Under the pieces are notes generated by a model, which saw only the letters and a list, made by a program, of their open reading frames with translations, did no database searches and was not told the DNA's origin. From Bordetella pseudohinzii (GTDB lineage: Bacteria; Pseudomonadota; Gammaproteobacteria; Burkholderiales; Burkholderiaceae_B), in contig NZ_JHEP02000001.1 of the NCBI RefSeq assembly GCF_000657795.2, positions 372,001 to 436,000 on the forward strand: 64,000 nucleotides of DNA, given 5' to 3'. Both the position numbers and the translations under genes were made by a program. This document shows, one piece after another, positions 18,477 through 28,856 of the stretch. The stretch's first letter is position 1; each line of letters starts with the position of its first letter.

Positions 18477-19442
18477 ATGGAATTACGCCAACTCGAGGCC
18501 TTCGCCGCCGTCATGAGCAGCGGCAGCGTCACCGCGGCCGGCCGTCTGCTGGGCCGGTCCCAGCCGTCCATCACCCGTTCCATCCAGGAACTGGAGGCGG
18601 AAATCGGCTATGCGCTGTTTCTGCGCAGCGGACCGCGCGTCACGCCCACCGAGCAAGGTTTTCTGCTGTACGACGATGTGGCCCACGCCCTGTCCAGCCT
18701 GCGCCATATCCGGGCGCGGGCGCGCGAGATCGCCGAGGGCAAGCAGCAGCCGATGCGGCTGGCGGCCACCTCGGCCCTGGCGGCCGGGCTGCTGCCGCAT
18801 GCCATCGCGCGCGCCGAAGCCGCCCATGGCGTGCGCGCCCTGCAGGTGCGCAGCGTCTCGCCCGAGCAGGTGCTGCATGCCGTGCTGACCAGCTCGGCGC
18901 AATTGGGCCTGACCAGCCTGCCGCTGGAGCATCGCGGCCTGGACGTGCACTGGATAGGCCAGGCCAATTGCGTGGCGGCCCTGCCCGAGGCCGACCCGCT
19001 GGCGCGCCTGGCCACGGTGCCGGTGGCCGCGCTGGCCGGGCGGCGCTTCATCACGCTGGCCAATCCCTACCGGCTGCGCGGCCGCCTGGACCAGGCGCTG
19101 GCGCAGGCCGCGCCCGGCCTGATTGAAAGCAATTCCTCGCTCAACGCCCTGGCGGCCGTGCGCGCCGGATTGGGCGTGGCCATCCTGGAACCCGTGTCGG
19201 CGCTGGGCCTGCCCGTGCAAGGCGTGGCCATACGTCCCATCGACCAGGACATCCCCTTTTTCTTCGGGGTGGTGACCCCGCAGGCCACGCCCATCGCCCC
19301 GGCCGTGGCCGCCATGACCGATGTGCTGGCCGAGACGGCCGCCGCGCTGCTGCCCGACTTCATGCGCCATGAGGCCAGCGCGCACGCCAGCCTGCTGCAC
19401 AGCATCCATGGCAAAGACGAATTTTCGACGGACCCGATATGA
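18477..19442 (+). CDS. LysR-family transcriptional regulator
   Basis: 321 residues. The N-terminal winged HTH (1-62) shows MELRQLEAFAAVMSSGSVTA, then AGRLLGRSQPSITRSIQELE. A type-2 periplasmic-binding-like effector domain follows (about 90-300). The start codon lies just after a LysR-type box. Its stop overlaps the next ATG (ATGA), which is unusual because LysR genes are mostly divergent from their targets; here it leads the operon and is probably co-transcribed with the transporter and enzymes it controls. Ligand unknown. Confidence 0.9.
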   Translation: MELRQLEAFAAVMSSGSVTAAGRLLGRSQPSITRSIQELEAEIGYALFLRSGPRVTPTEQGFLLYDDVAHALSSLRHIRARAREIAEGKQQPMRLAATSALAAGLLPHAIARAEAAHGVRALQVRSVSPEQVLHAVLTSSAQLGLTSLPLEHRGLDVHWIGQANCVAALPEADPLARLATVPVAALAGRRFITLANPYRLRGRLDQALAQAAPGLIESNSSLNALAAVRAGLGVAILEPVSALGLPVQGVAIRPIDQDIPFFFGVVTPQATPIAPAVAAMTDVLAETAAALLPDFMRHEASAHASLLHSIHGKDEFSTDPI

Positions 19443-20896
19443 GTTTTCCTCTTGCCCACCCTCCCCTGGGCCTGACCGAGCTGGAGGCGCGCCTGCGCCA
19501 GGACTTGGCCTGGCTGGACCTGCCCGCCCGCCCCTGGGTGCCGCCCCGCGAGGCCGGCGGCCAGCCCCTGCAGGACGTGGCCATCATCGGCGCCGGCATG
19601 GCCGGCCTGGCCGCCTGTGCCGCGCTCAAGCAGCTGGGCGTGCGCGCCTTCTGCCTGGACCGCTCGCCCGAGGGCTTCGAAGGCCCCTGGGCCACGACCG
19701 CCCGCATGGAGACCCTGCGCTCGCCCAAGCAGCTGACGGGTCCGGCGCTGGGTTTGCCGGCGCTGACCTTCCGCGCCTGGTTCGAGGCCCAGTTCGGCCT
19801 GACGGCCTGGGAGGCCCTGGACAAGATTCCGCGGCTGCAATGGATGGACTATCTGCGCTGGTACCGCCGCGTGCTGGCGCTCGATGTGCGCAACGATCAT
19901 CATGTGACCGCCGTGCTGCCGCGCGCCGACGGCGTGGTCGAACTGGCCGTGCGGACGCCGGCCGGCGCGCAGACCGTGCTGGCGCGCCATGTGGTGCTGG
20001 CCACCGGCCGCGACGGCCTGGGCGGCCCCTCGGTGCCGGCTTTCGCGCAGCGCCTGCCGCGCGCGCGCTGGGCGCACTCTTCCGATGAGATGGACTACGC
20101 CAGCCTGGCGGGCCAGCGCGTGGCCGTGATCGGCGCCGGCGCTTCGGCCATGGACAGCGCGGCCACCGCGCTCGAAGCCGGCGCGGCCAGCGTGGACCTG
20201 CTTATCCGCCGCGACGATATTCCGCGCGTGAACAAGGGCAAGGGCGCCGGCAACCCGGGCCTGACCCATGGCCATCTGACGCTGCCCGAGGACTGGAAGT
20301 GGCGCTTCCGCCACTACATCAACAGCCAGCAGGTGCCGCCGCCGCGCGGCAGCACGCTGCGCGTCTCGCGCCACCCCAATGCGCGCTTCAACCTGGGCTG
20401 CCCCATTCTGGACGTGCAGGCCGACGGCCGCGAGATCCGCCTCGCCACGCCCAAGGGCGTTTTCGCCGTGGATTTCGTGATCTTCTCCACCGGCTTCAAG
20501 CTGGACTGGCAGGCCCGTCCGGAGTTCGCCGCCATCGCGCCGCATATCCGCCTCTGGGGCGACCGCTACCGGCCCGCGCCGGGCGAAGAAGACCAGGAGC
20601 TGCACGACTCGCCCGACCTGGGCCCGGTCTTCGAGTTCCAGGAAAAAACGCCCGGAGCCTGTCCGGGTCTGGCCCGCGTGCACTGCTTCTGCTACCCGGC
20701 GGCCCTGTCGCACGGCAGCGTGTCCGGCGACATTCCGGCGGTCAGCGACGGCGCGCGCCGCCTGGCCCAGGGCATCGCCGGCCAGTTCTATGCCGAGGAT
20801 GTGGAAGCGCATTTCGCCAATATGCAGGCCTATGCCGAACCCGAGGTCTTCGGCGACGAATGGACCGTGGCCCCGCCGCCGGGAGCCCGCCCATGA
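19439..20896 (+). CDS. Flavin-dependent monooxygenase-like oxidoreductase
   Basis: 485 residues, soluble. Two dinucleotide-binding motifs: VAIIGAGMAGLAACAALKQL (about 47-66, FAD) and VAVIGAGASAMDSAATALEA (about 225-244, NADPH). This is the layout of class B flavin monooxygenases (FMO/Baeyer-Villiger type). A conserved ATG-type strand is seen as VDFVIFSTGFKLD near residue 350. The FxGxxxHxxx(Y/F) FMO fingerprint is not obvious, so activity could differ. Overlaps both neighbours by 4 bp. Probably oxidises the imported substrate or a product of it. Confidence 0.82.
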   Translation: MSFPLAHPPLGLTELEARLRQDLAWLDLPARPWVPPREAGGQPLQDVAIIGAGMAGLAACAALKQLGVRAFCLDRSPEGFEGPWATTARMETLRSPKQLTGPALGLPALTFRAWFEAQFGLTAWEALDKIPRLQWMDYLRWYRRVLALDVRNDHHVTAVLPRADGVVELAVRTPAGAQTVLARHVVLATGRDGLGGPSVPAFAQRLPRARWAHSSDEMDYASLAGQRVAVIGAGASAMDSAATALEAGAASVDLLIRRDDIPRVNKGKGAGNPGLTHGHLTLPEDWKWRFRHYINSQQVPPPRGSTLRVSRHPNARFNLGCPILDVQADGREIRLATPKGVFAVDFVIFSTGFKLDWQARPEFAAIAPHIRLWGDRYRPAPGEEDQELHDSPDLGPVFEFQEKTPGACPGLARVHCFCYPAALSHGSVSGDIPAVSDGARRLAQGIAGQFYAEDVEAHFANMQAYAEPEVFGDEWTVAPPPGARP

Positions 20897-21867
20897 TGTT
20901 CTGGCTCTTGCGCCGCCTGGCCCAGGCGGTGGTCGTGGTGCTGCTGATGACGCTCATCGTCTTCATCGGCCTGCACGCCATCGGCAATCCGGTGGACATC
21001 CTGATCGGCCAGGACGTCGACCAGGTGGACCGCGCCCGCATCATCGCCGAACTTGGCCTGGACCAGCCCCTGTGGCGCCAGTACCTGGGCTTTCTGAACG
21101 GCGCGCTGCACGGCAACCTGGGCAACAGCTTTGTCTACAACATCCCGGCCGTGGAACTCATCCTGCAACGCCTGCCGGCCACCCTGGAGCTGGCCATCGC
21201 CGCCTTGCTGCTGGCCGTGGCGCTGGGCGTGCCGCTGGGGCTGTTCGCCGGCCTGTTTCCCGAGCATCCGCTGTCCAAGGCCATCATGACGGGCAGCATC
21301 GTGGGCTTTTCGCTGCCGACCTTCTGGGTGGGCCTGATGCTCATCATGGCCTTCAGCGTGTCGCTGGGCTGGCTGCCGGCCAGCGGCCGCGGCCAGACCG
21401 TGCCGCTGCTGGGCATGCAATGGTCCTGGCTGACGGCCGACGGCCTGCGCCACCTCATCCTGCCGGCCCTGAATCTGTCGCTGTTCAAGATCTCGCTGGT
21501 GATCCGCCTGACCCGGGCGGGCGTGCGCGAAGTCATGCCGCAGGACTTCGTCAAATTCGCGCGCGCCAAGGGTTTGTCGCCGATGCGCGTGGTCCTCGTG
21601 CACATCCTGCGCAACACCATGATCCCGCTGGTCACGGTGCTGGGCCTGGAGCTGGGTTCGACCATCGCCTTCGCGGTCGTCACCGAGAGCATCTTCTCCT
21701 GGCCGGGCGCCGGCAAGCTCATCCTGGACAGCATCAACGCGCTGGACCGCCCCGTCATCGTCGCCTACCTCGTGGTGGTGGTGTGCCTCTTCGTGCTGCT
21801 CAATCTCATCGTGGACATTCTGTACAAAGTGCTGGACCCGCGGGTCAGGCTGGAGGGCGCGCAATGA
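20893..21867 (+). CDS. ABC transporter permease (peptide/nickel type, DppB-like)
   Basis: 324 residues. Starts MMFWLLRRLAQAVVVVLLMT, with the typical long first membrane helix, periplasmic loop (about 30-95), then five more helices. The EAA-type cytoplasmic loop is REVMPQDFVKFARAKGL (about 215-231). Ends VDILYKVLDPRVRLEGAQ, a DppB/OppB hallmark. ATGA overlaps with the genes on both sides. Inner-membrane half of the importer channel. Confidence 0.93.
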   Translation: MMFWLLRRLAQAVVVVLLMTLIVFIGLHAIGNPVDILIGQDVDQVDRARIIAELGLDQPLWRQYLGFLNGALHGNLGNSFVYNIPAVELILQRLPATLELAIAALLLAVALGVPLGLFAGLFPEHPLSKAIMTGSIVGFSLPTFWVGLMLIMAFSVSLGWLPASGRGQTVPLLGMQWSWLTADGLRHLILPALNLSLFKISLVIRLTRAGVREVMPQDFVKFARAKGLSPMRVVLVHILRNTMIPLVTVLGLELGSTIAFAVVTESIFSWPGAGKLILDSINALDRPVIVAYLVVVVCLFVLLNLIVDILYKVLDPRVRLEGAQ

Positions 21868-22765
21868 GCCAGACGCTCGCCCCCGAGCTCAAGCGCGAAT
21901 CTCCCTGGCGCCGCCATGCGGCCGAATTCTTCGCCTCCAAGACGGCGGTGCTGGGACTGGCGGCGACGGTGCTGCTCATCCTGGCCGCGGCGCTGGCGCC
22001 CTGGATCACGCCGCAAAACCCTTACGACCTGCTGCAGCTGGACGTGCTGGACGCGCGCCTGCCGCCCGGCTCGCCCAACGGCATGGGCAGCTACACCTAT
22101 TGGCTGGGCACCGACGGCCAGGGCCGCGACCTGTACTCCGGCATCCTGTATGGCCTGCGCATCAGCCTCATGGTGGGCGTGGGTTCGGCCCTCATCGCCG
22201 CGATGATCGGCACGCTGCTGGGCCTGCTGGCCGCCTACGCCGGCGGCAAGACCGACACCCTCATCATGCGGCTGGTCGATCTCATCCTGTCCTTCCCGTC
22301 CATCCTGGTGGCGATGATGATCCTCGCCTACCTCGGCAAGGGCGTGGGCAATGTGGTGCTGACCCTGGTGATCCTGGAGTGGGCTTATTACGCCCGCACC
22401 GCGCGCGGCCAGGCCCTGGTCGAACGGCGGCGCGAATATGTCGAGGCCGCCCGCTGCCTGGACATCCCCAATTGGCGCATCATGCTGCGCCACATCCTGC
22501 CCAACTGCCTGCCGCCGCTCATCGTGATCGGTACGCTGCAGATCGCGCGCGCCATCACGCTGGAGGCCACCTTGAGCTTCCTGGGCCTGGGCGTGCCGGT
22601 CACCGAACCGTCGCTGGGGCTGTTGATCGCCAATGGCTACCAGACCATGCTGTCGGGCCAGTACTGGATCAGTTTCTATCCCGGCATCGCGCTGCTGGTC
22701 ACCATCGTGGCCATCAACCTGGTGGGCGACCGCCTGCGCGATGTGCTCAACCCGAGGACGCACCG

Positions 22766-22769
<4 letters not shown>
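21864..22769 (+). CDS. ABC transporter permease (peptide/nickel type, DppC-like)
   Basis: 301 residues. Cytoplasmic N-terminus then a first helix (AVLGLAATVLLILAAALAPW). Family signature: WLGTDGQGRDLYSGILYGLR (about 85-105). The EAA loop is REYVEAARCLDIPNWRIMLR (about 190-210), and LEATLSFLGLGV is the OppC-type C-terminal motif. Pairs with the preceding permease to form the channel. Confidence 0.93.
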
Positions 22770-23760
<991 letters not shown>

Positions 23761-23764
<4 letters not shown>

Positions 23765-24774
23765 GCGCCTCGCAGCATCCCCCGCTGATCAATCTGCGCG
23801 GCGTCAGCAAGCGCTTTGGCGAGCGCCCCGACACCGCCGTCTCGCGCGCCCTGCGGTCCCTGGGCCTGGCCAAGCCGCCGGCCGTCACCCGCGCCGTCGA
23901 CGACGTGGACCTGCTCGTGCGCCCCGGCGAAGTCGTGGGCCTGGTGGGCGAATCCGGCTGCGGCAAGTCCACCCTGGGCCGCATTGCCGCCGGCCTCATG
24001 CCGCCCACCGAGGGCGAGGTGCGCGTCAATGGCCGCCTGGCTTCGGAAATGAGCCCGGAGCAGGCGCATCGCGCCCGCCTCAAGGTGCAGATGATCTTCC
24101 AGGACCCCTACGCCAGCCTCAATCCGCGTCTGCGCGTCGATGAGATCGTGGGCGAGGCCGCCCGCATCCACGGCCTGGTGGACCGCGCCGGCTTTGATGA
24201 CTATGTGAGCGAGCAGCTGCGGCGCGCCGGCCTGGATCCGGCCCTGCGCCAGCGTTATCCGCACCAGTTCTCGGGCGGGCAGCGCCAGCGCATCGGCATC
24301 GCGCGCGCCCTGGCCGTGCGGCCCGACATGCTGGTCTGCGACGAAGCGGTGGCGGCCCTGGATGTCTCCATCCAGGCCCAGATCCTCAATCTCTTCATGG
24401 ATCTGCGCGCCGAACTCAAGCTGACCTATCTCTTCATCAGCCATGACCTGGGCGTGGTCGAGCACGTTTCGGACCGCGTCATCATCATGTACCTGGGCCG
24501 GGTGGTCGAGTCCGCGCCCGTGGAGGAGGTGTTCCGCCGCGCCAACCATCCCTATACGCAGGCGCTGCTGGCCGAAATCCCGCGCCTGGACGCGCGCCAC
24601 AAGACCTTCACCGCCATCAAGGGCGAGATTCCCAGCCCCTTGGCGCCGCCCTCCGGCTGTCATTTCCATCCCCGCTGCCCGCATGCCATGCCGCGCTGCA
24701 AGACCGAAGCGCCTCGCCTGAAGGGCATCGCCATCAACCACCTGAGCGCCTGTCACCTGAACGACGGCAGCTAG
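23761..24774 (+). CDS. ABC transporter ATPase (DppF-like)
   Basis: 337 residues. Walker A GESGCGKSTLGRIAAG, Q-loop MIFQDPYASLNPRLRV, signature FSGGQRQRIGIARAL, Walker B MLVCDEAVAALDVS, H-loop FISHDLGVV. The C-terminal domain has GCHFHPRCPHAMPRCKTEAP. A short N-terminal insertion (SKRFGERPDTAVSRALRSLG) precedes the first strand. Second ATPase of the importer. Confidence 0.93.
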
Positions 24775-24804
24775 CCTTCAACGACCTCATCAGGACTTCG
24801 CACC

Positions 24805-26373
24805 ATGAAACGACTGCTCCTCACCACCCTTGCCGCCGCCCTCGTGGGCGCCGCCGCCCCCGTCTCGGCCGAGACGCTGTCCATCGGTTTCGCCGATCCG
24901 CTGTCCTCGCTGGATCCGCAGCTCAACAACCACGCCGGCGACCGTTCGGTGGCCCTGCATTTCTGGGACCTGCTGGTCGAAAACAAGTGGAACAAGCTGC
25001 AGCCCGGCCTGGCGCTGTCCTGGAAGCCGCTGGACAACACCACCTGGGAGTTCAAGCTGCGCCCCGGCGTCAAATGGCAGGACGGCACGCCCTTCACGGC
25101 CGACGACCTGATCTACTCCTACACCCGCGCGCGCGCCGTGCCGGGCAGCGTGGCCACCTACGCCGGCTACCTGCGCACCATCGAATCCATGAGCGCGCCG
25201 GATCCGCTGACCTTCGTGGTCAAGACCAAGGCGCCCAATCCCGACCTGCCCCTGAATCTCGCCTCGGTGCACGTGGTGAGCAAGCACGTGGGCGAGAAAT
25301 CGACCACCGAAGACTACAACTCGGGCAAGGCCATGGTCGGCACCGGCCCCTACAAATTCGTCTCGTATACGCCGGGCGACCGCGTGGTCATGACGCGCAA
25401 TGACGCCTATTGGGGCGGCAAGCAGATCTGGGACAAGGTCAATTACCGCTACATCAACAACGCGGCCGCGCGCACCGCGGCGCTGTTGGCCGGCGATGTG
25501 GACGTGATCGACAAGGTCTCGGTGTCGGATCTGGACAAGCTCAAGAAAGCGCCCAATATCTCCGTCTTCCCGTATGACGGCCTGCGCGTCATGCTGCTGC
25601 AGCCCAATTTCAATCCCGCGCCCAATCCCTTCATCGCGGACAACGCCGGCAAGCCGCTGGACAAGAACCCGCTGCTGGACGTGCGCGTGCGCCGGGCCAT
25701 GAACCTGGCGATCAACCGCCAGGCCATCACCGACCGCATCCTGCAGGACGCGGCCACCGAGGCCAATCAGTGGATGCCCAAGGGCACCTTCGGCTACAAC
25801 CCCGAGATCAAGAATATCCCCTACGATGCGGCCCAGGCCAAGAAACTGCTGGCCGAAGCCGGTTTTCCGGAGGGCTTCAAGCTGACCATGCACGTGCCCA
25901 ATGACCGCTACCCGCAAGGCCCGGAAACGGCCCAGGCGGTGGCCCAGTTCTGGACGCGCATCGGCATCAAGACCCAGGTCGAGGTCGTGCCATGGGCGGT
26001 GTACTCGGGCCGCGCCAACAAGAACGAGTATGCGGTGAGCATGCTGGCCTGGGGCAATGGCACGGGCGAAGCCAGCTATGCCCTGGTCAATATCCTGGCC
26101 ACCGTGTCGCCGCAAAAAGGCCTGGGCGCCTCCAACTGGGGCCATTACAGCAACCCCAAGGTGGACGCGGCCCTGGACGCCTCGACCTCGGAGTTCGACG
26201 TGGCCAAGCGTGAAGCCATCCTGCGCGACTCGGCCAGGATCGTCAGCGACGACGTGGGCATCATCCCGCTCTATCACTACAAGAACATCTGGGCCGCGCG
26301 CAAGGGCCTGAAGGTCGAACCCATGACCAGCGACCGCACCGCCGCGCAGATGGTCAGCAAGGACGCCAAGTAA
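24805..26373 (+). CDS. Extracellular solute-binding protein, family 5
   Basis: 522 residues with a Sec signal peptide, MKRLLLTTLAAALVGAAAPV, cleaved at about VSA-ET. SBP family 5 features follow: SSLDPQLNNHAGDRSVALHF (34-55), FKLRPGVKWQDGTPFTADDL (about 85-105), and VRVRRAMNLAINRQAITDRI. Periplasmic receptor for the ABC importer. The family binds peptides, nickel, opines and other organic compounds, so the ligand cannot be read from the sequence. 30 bp after the ATPase genes; overlaps the hydrolase start by 1 bp (TAATG). Confidence 0.93.
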   Translation: MKRLLLTTLAAALVGAAAPVSAETLSIGFADPLSSLDPQLNNHAGDRSVALHFWDLLVENKWNKLQPGLALSWKPLDNTTWEFKLRPGVKWQDGTPFTADDLIYSYTRARAVPGSVATYAGYLRTIESMSAPDPLTFVVKTKAPNPDLPLNLASVHVVSKHVGEKSTTEDYNSGKAMVGTGPYKFVSYTPGDRVVMTRNDAYWGGKQIWDKVNYRYINNAAARTAALLAGDVDVIDKVSVSDLDKLKKAPNISVFPYDGLRVMLLQPNFNPAPNPFIADNAGKPLDKNPLLDVRVRRAMNLAINRQAITDRILQDAATEANQWMPKGTFGYNPEIKNIPYDAAQAKKLLAEAGFPEGFKLTMHVPNDRYPQGPETAQAVAQFWTRIGIKTQVEVVPWAVYSGRANKNEYAVSMLAWGNGTGEASYALVNILATVSPQKGLGASNWGHYSNPKVDAALDASTSEFDVAKREAILRDSARIVSDDVGIIPLYHYKNIWAARKGLKVEPMTSDRTAAQMVSKDAK

Positions 26374-27677
26374 TGTCCGCGCTCACCCTCACCATCGAGC
26401 CGGCCGACGCGCTCATCGATGTGCCGCGGCGCATCGTGGTGCGCGGCGCCCGGCCCGGCGCCGAAGTCCGGCTGTCGACGGCGACCGCGCGCGCCGGCGT
26501 GACCTGGCGCGCCGAGGCGCGCTTCGTGGCCGACGCCCAGGGCACGGTGGATCCGGCCCGCGACGCCGCCACGGGCGGCAGCTATGAAGGCCTCTCGCCC
26601 ATGGGCTTGATCTGGTCGCAAGTGCCGGATGTGGCCGGCCGCCGCGAGACCTTCAACCAGCCCGTCACCGAAGCCCTGAGCACCGAGGTCGAGGCCGTCA
26701 GCGAGGCCGCCCGCGCTTCGGGCCGCTTCGTGCAGCGCCTGGCCGGCCCCGGCGTGACCCGCCGCGAAGTCCGTGAGGACGGCCTGGTGGGCACGCTCTA
26801 CCTGCCCGCCGGTCCCGGCCCGCATCCGGCCGTGATGATCCTGAACGGCTCGGGCGGCGGCATCAACGAACCGCGCGCCGCCCTCTATGCCTCGCATGGC
26901 TACGCCGCCTTCGCGCTGGGGTATTTCAAGGCGCCCGGGTTGTCCGACTACATCTCCAACACGCCGCTGGAGTACTTCCAGCGCGGCCTGCAATGGCTGC
27001 GCCGCGAAGTCAGGCCGGCGCACGGCTTCGTCGCCATCAGCGGCCAGTCGCGCGGCGGCGAACTGGTGCTCCTGCTGGGCGCGACCTTCCCCGAGGAAGT
27101 CTCGGCCGTGGTGGCCTATGTGCCCGGCGCCGTGGTGCACAGCGGGCAGAATGCCGCCGACCCCAAGATCGGCCGCGAAGGCCCGACCTGGCTATTGGGC
27201 GGCAAGCCCCTGCCCCATGTCTGGGAAAACAACCGCACGGCCAGCTGGAAGCCGTTTGACGAAGGCCCCGCGCCGCATCGCCACGAACGCGCCATCCTCA
27301 CCGCCTTGCAGGACCCCGAGGCCGTCGCTCGCGCCCGCATCCCGGTCGAGCGCATCCAGGGCCCGGTCATGCTGCTGTCGGCCACCGATGACGGCTCCTG
27401 GCCGTCTTCGCTGTACTCGGGCATGGTGCGCGACAAGCTGGCCGAAGTCGGCCACCCCCACGAGGTGCGCTGGCTGGACTTCCAGGACGGCGGTCACCTC
27501 ATTGTCTTCCCCTATGTGCCGACCACGCAGATGGTCTATGCCCATCCCGTCTCGGGCATGATCAGCACCAGCGGCGGCAATCCCCGCGACAACGCCCGGG
27601 CCGACGAGGCCTCCTGGGCGGGGGTGCTTCAATTCCTGCATGATGCCGTGGCCGCGCGCGCCCAAGGAGATGCCTGA
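26373..27677 (+). CDS. Acyl-CoA thioesterase/BAAT-type alpha/beta hydrolase
   Basis: 434 residues, no signal peptide. The N-terminal Ig-like thioesterase/BAAT domain (about 1-125; LTIEPADALIDVPRRIVVRG) is followed by an alpha/beta hydrolase domain. Nucleophile elbow GQSRGGELVLLLGATFP (Ser about residue 222), where eukaryotic BAAT has Cys and thioesterases have Ser. Oxyanion strand VMILNGSGGGINEPRAALYA; acid and His candidates in LLSATDDGSWPSSLYS and FQDGGHLIVFP. Probably acts on a CoA- or amide-linked product of the imported substrate. Confidence 0.85.
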   Translation: MSALTLTIEPADALIDVPRRIVVRGARPGAEVRLSTATARAGVTWRAEARFVADAQGTVDPARDAATGGSYEGLSPMGLIWSQVPDVAGRRETFNQPVTEALSTEVEAVSEAARASGRFVQRLAGPGVTRREVREDGLVGTLYLPAGPGPHPAVMILNGSGGGINEPRAALYASHGYAAFALGYFKAPGLSDYISNTPLEYFQRGLQWLRREVRPAHGFVAISGQSRGGELVLLLGATFPEEVSAVVAYVPGAVVHSGQNAADPKIGREGPTWLLGGKPLPHVWENNRTASWKPFDEGPAPHRHERAILTALQDPEAVARARIPVERIQGPVMLLSATDDGSWPSSLYSGMVRDKLAEVGHPHEVRWLDFQDGGHLIVFPYVPTTQMVYAHPVSGMISTSGGNPRDNARADEASWAGVLQFLHDAVAARAQGDA

Positions 27678-28177
27678 TGCCTACGCAAGACCTGATAGAC
27701 CAATTGGTCGGCCTGGCCGACGGCGACGCCCTGCACGCCGTGCGCCACCAGCGCGAGAAAGTCGTGGCCGCCACCCAGGGCAGCCTGCAGGCCCTGTTCG
27801 ATCCCGCCCTGCCCGGCCTGCCCCTGGTCGAGCGCCTGGCCGTGGCGGTGTATGCCTGCCGCCTGACGCCGGCGCCCGAGCTGGCCGCCTATTATCTGGA
27901 ACGCCTCCAGGCCGAGGGCGCCGACGCCGCCGTGCTGGACGCCGTGCGCGATGGCCGGCCAGCCGGCACGCCGCGCCTGGCCACCATCCTCGAATTCACG
28001 CGCAAGCTGATCGAAAAACCGGTCGAAGGCGATGAGGCCGCGCTCAAGACGCTGCCGGCCGCCGGCCTGTCCACGCCCGCCGTGGTCGCGCTATCCCAAT
28101 TGATCGCCTTTCTGTCGTACCAGGTGCGCCTGGTGGCCGGCCTGAAGGCCATGAAATCGCTGGAGCAAGCCGCATGA
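27677..28177 (+). CDS. CMD domain protein (Avi_7170-like)
   Basis: 166 residues, all-helical, resembling the carboxymuconolactone-decarboxylase-related proteins (Avi_7170 type) found directly before an AhpD-like protein in such operons. Helices around PLVERLAVAVYACRLTPAPE and LATILEFTRKLIEKPVEGDE, then LSTPAVVALSQLIAFLSYQV. It lacks the CxxC redox pair of AhpD, so it is probably a non-catalytic or partner subunit. Start overlaps the hydrolase stop (TGATG), and its stop overlaps the next ATG. Confidence 0.72.
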   Translation: MPTQDLIDQLVGLADGDALHAVRHQREKVVAATQGSLQALFDPALPGLPLVERLAVAVYACRLTPAPELAAYYLERLQAEGADAAVLDAVRDGRPAGTPRLATILEFTRKLIEKPVEGDEAALKTLPAAGLSTPAVVALSQLIAFLSYQVRLVAGLKAMKSLEQAA

Positions 28178-28761
28178 CGACGCCCATCAAAGCCCATGGC
28201 TTCACCAATGAGAGCCTGGAATGGAAAGCCTGGCTGGACACGGTGAAAGTCGAGCAGGCCACGCCCGAGCAGATCGCGGTGCTGGAGGAAAGCCATCCCA
28301 AGGCCAAGACCTCCGACTACTACCTCTTTCTTATCCACCAGCCGGAGATCCTGCGCCAGCGCTCCACGGCCTTCAACGCCATCATGTACGCTCCCGGCGG
28401 GCTGTCGCGCGCCGAGCGCGAATTGGGCGCCACCGTGGTCTCGCGCATCAATGGCTGCGTGTACTGCGCCTCCGTCCATGCGCAACGCTTCGAGCAGCTG
28501 GCCAAGCGCAATGATGTGATCGCCGAGGTTTTCGAGGACCCGCGCAGCGCCGGCACCAGCGAACGCGAGCGGGCCATCGCCGCCTTCTCGGTCAAGATCA
28601 CCGAGCATCCCGCCGCCCTGGACGCGGCCGATATCCAGGCGCTCAAGGATGTCGGCCTGTCCGAAGGCGAGATCCTGGACCTGATCCACGCCGACGCCAT
28701 CTTCGCCTGGGCCAACCGCCTGATGCTCAACCTGGGCGAACCGGTGTTTCCGCCGGCTTGA
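28174..28761 (+). CDS. AhpD-like peroxidase-related protein
   Basis: 195 residues. Contains the AhpD core ERELGATVVSRINGCVYCAS followed by VHAQRF: a redox-active CxxC (Cys-Val-Tyr-Cys) with downstream His. The following helices (IQALKDVGLSEGEILDLIHA) are typical of the Avi_7169-type peroxidase-related enzymes. Last gene of the operon, followed by a terminator. May detoxify peroxides formed by the flavoenzyme, or take part in substrate chemistry; inference from family and context. Confidence 0.85.
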   Translation: MTTPIKAHGFTNESLEWKAWLDTVKVEQATPEQIAVLEESHPKAKTSDYYLFLIHQPEILRQRSTAFNAIMYAPGGLSRAERELGATVVSRINGCVYCASVHAQRFEQLAKRNDVIAEVFEDPRSAGTSERERAIAAFSVKITEHPAALDAADIQALKDVGLSEGEILDLIHADAIFAWANRLMLNLGEPVFPPA

Positions 28762-28785
28762 TATCGGCCGACGCCCGACCAGGGC

Positions 28786-28814
28786 CCGGGCAGGCCCGTG
28801 GCTTGCCCGGTTTT
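28786..28814 (+). terminator. Intrinsic terminator of the ABC/monooxygenase operon
   Basis: Stem CCGGGCAgGCC / GGCtTGCCCGG with a CGT loop (one G-T pair) followed by TTTT (28811-28814), 25 bp after the last stop codon of the operon. Confidence 0.75.
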
Positions 28815-28856
28815 CGGTAAACTGCGGTTTTGGCGGCCCCGCCCCCTGTTGCACCG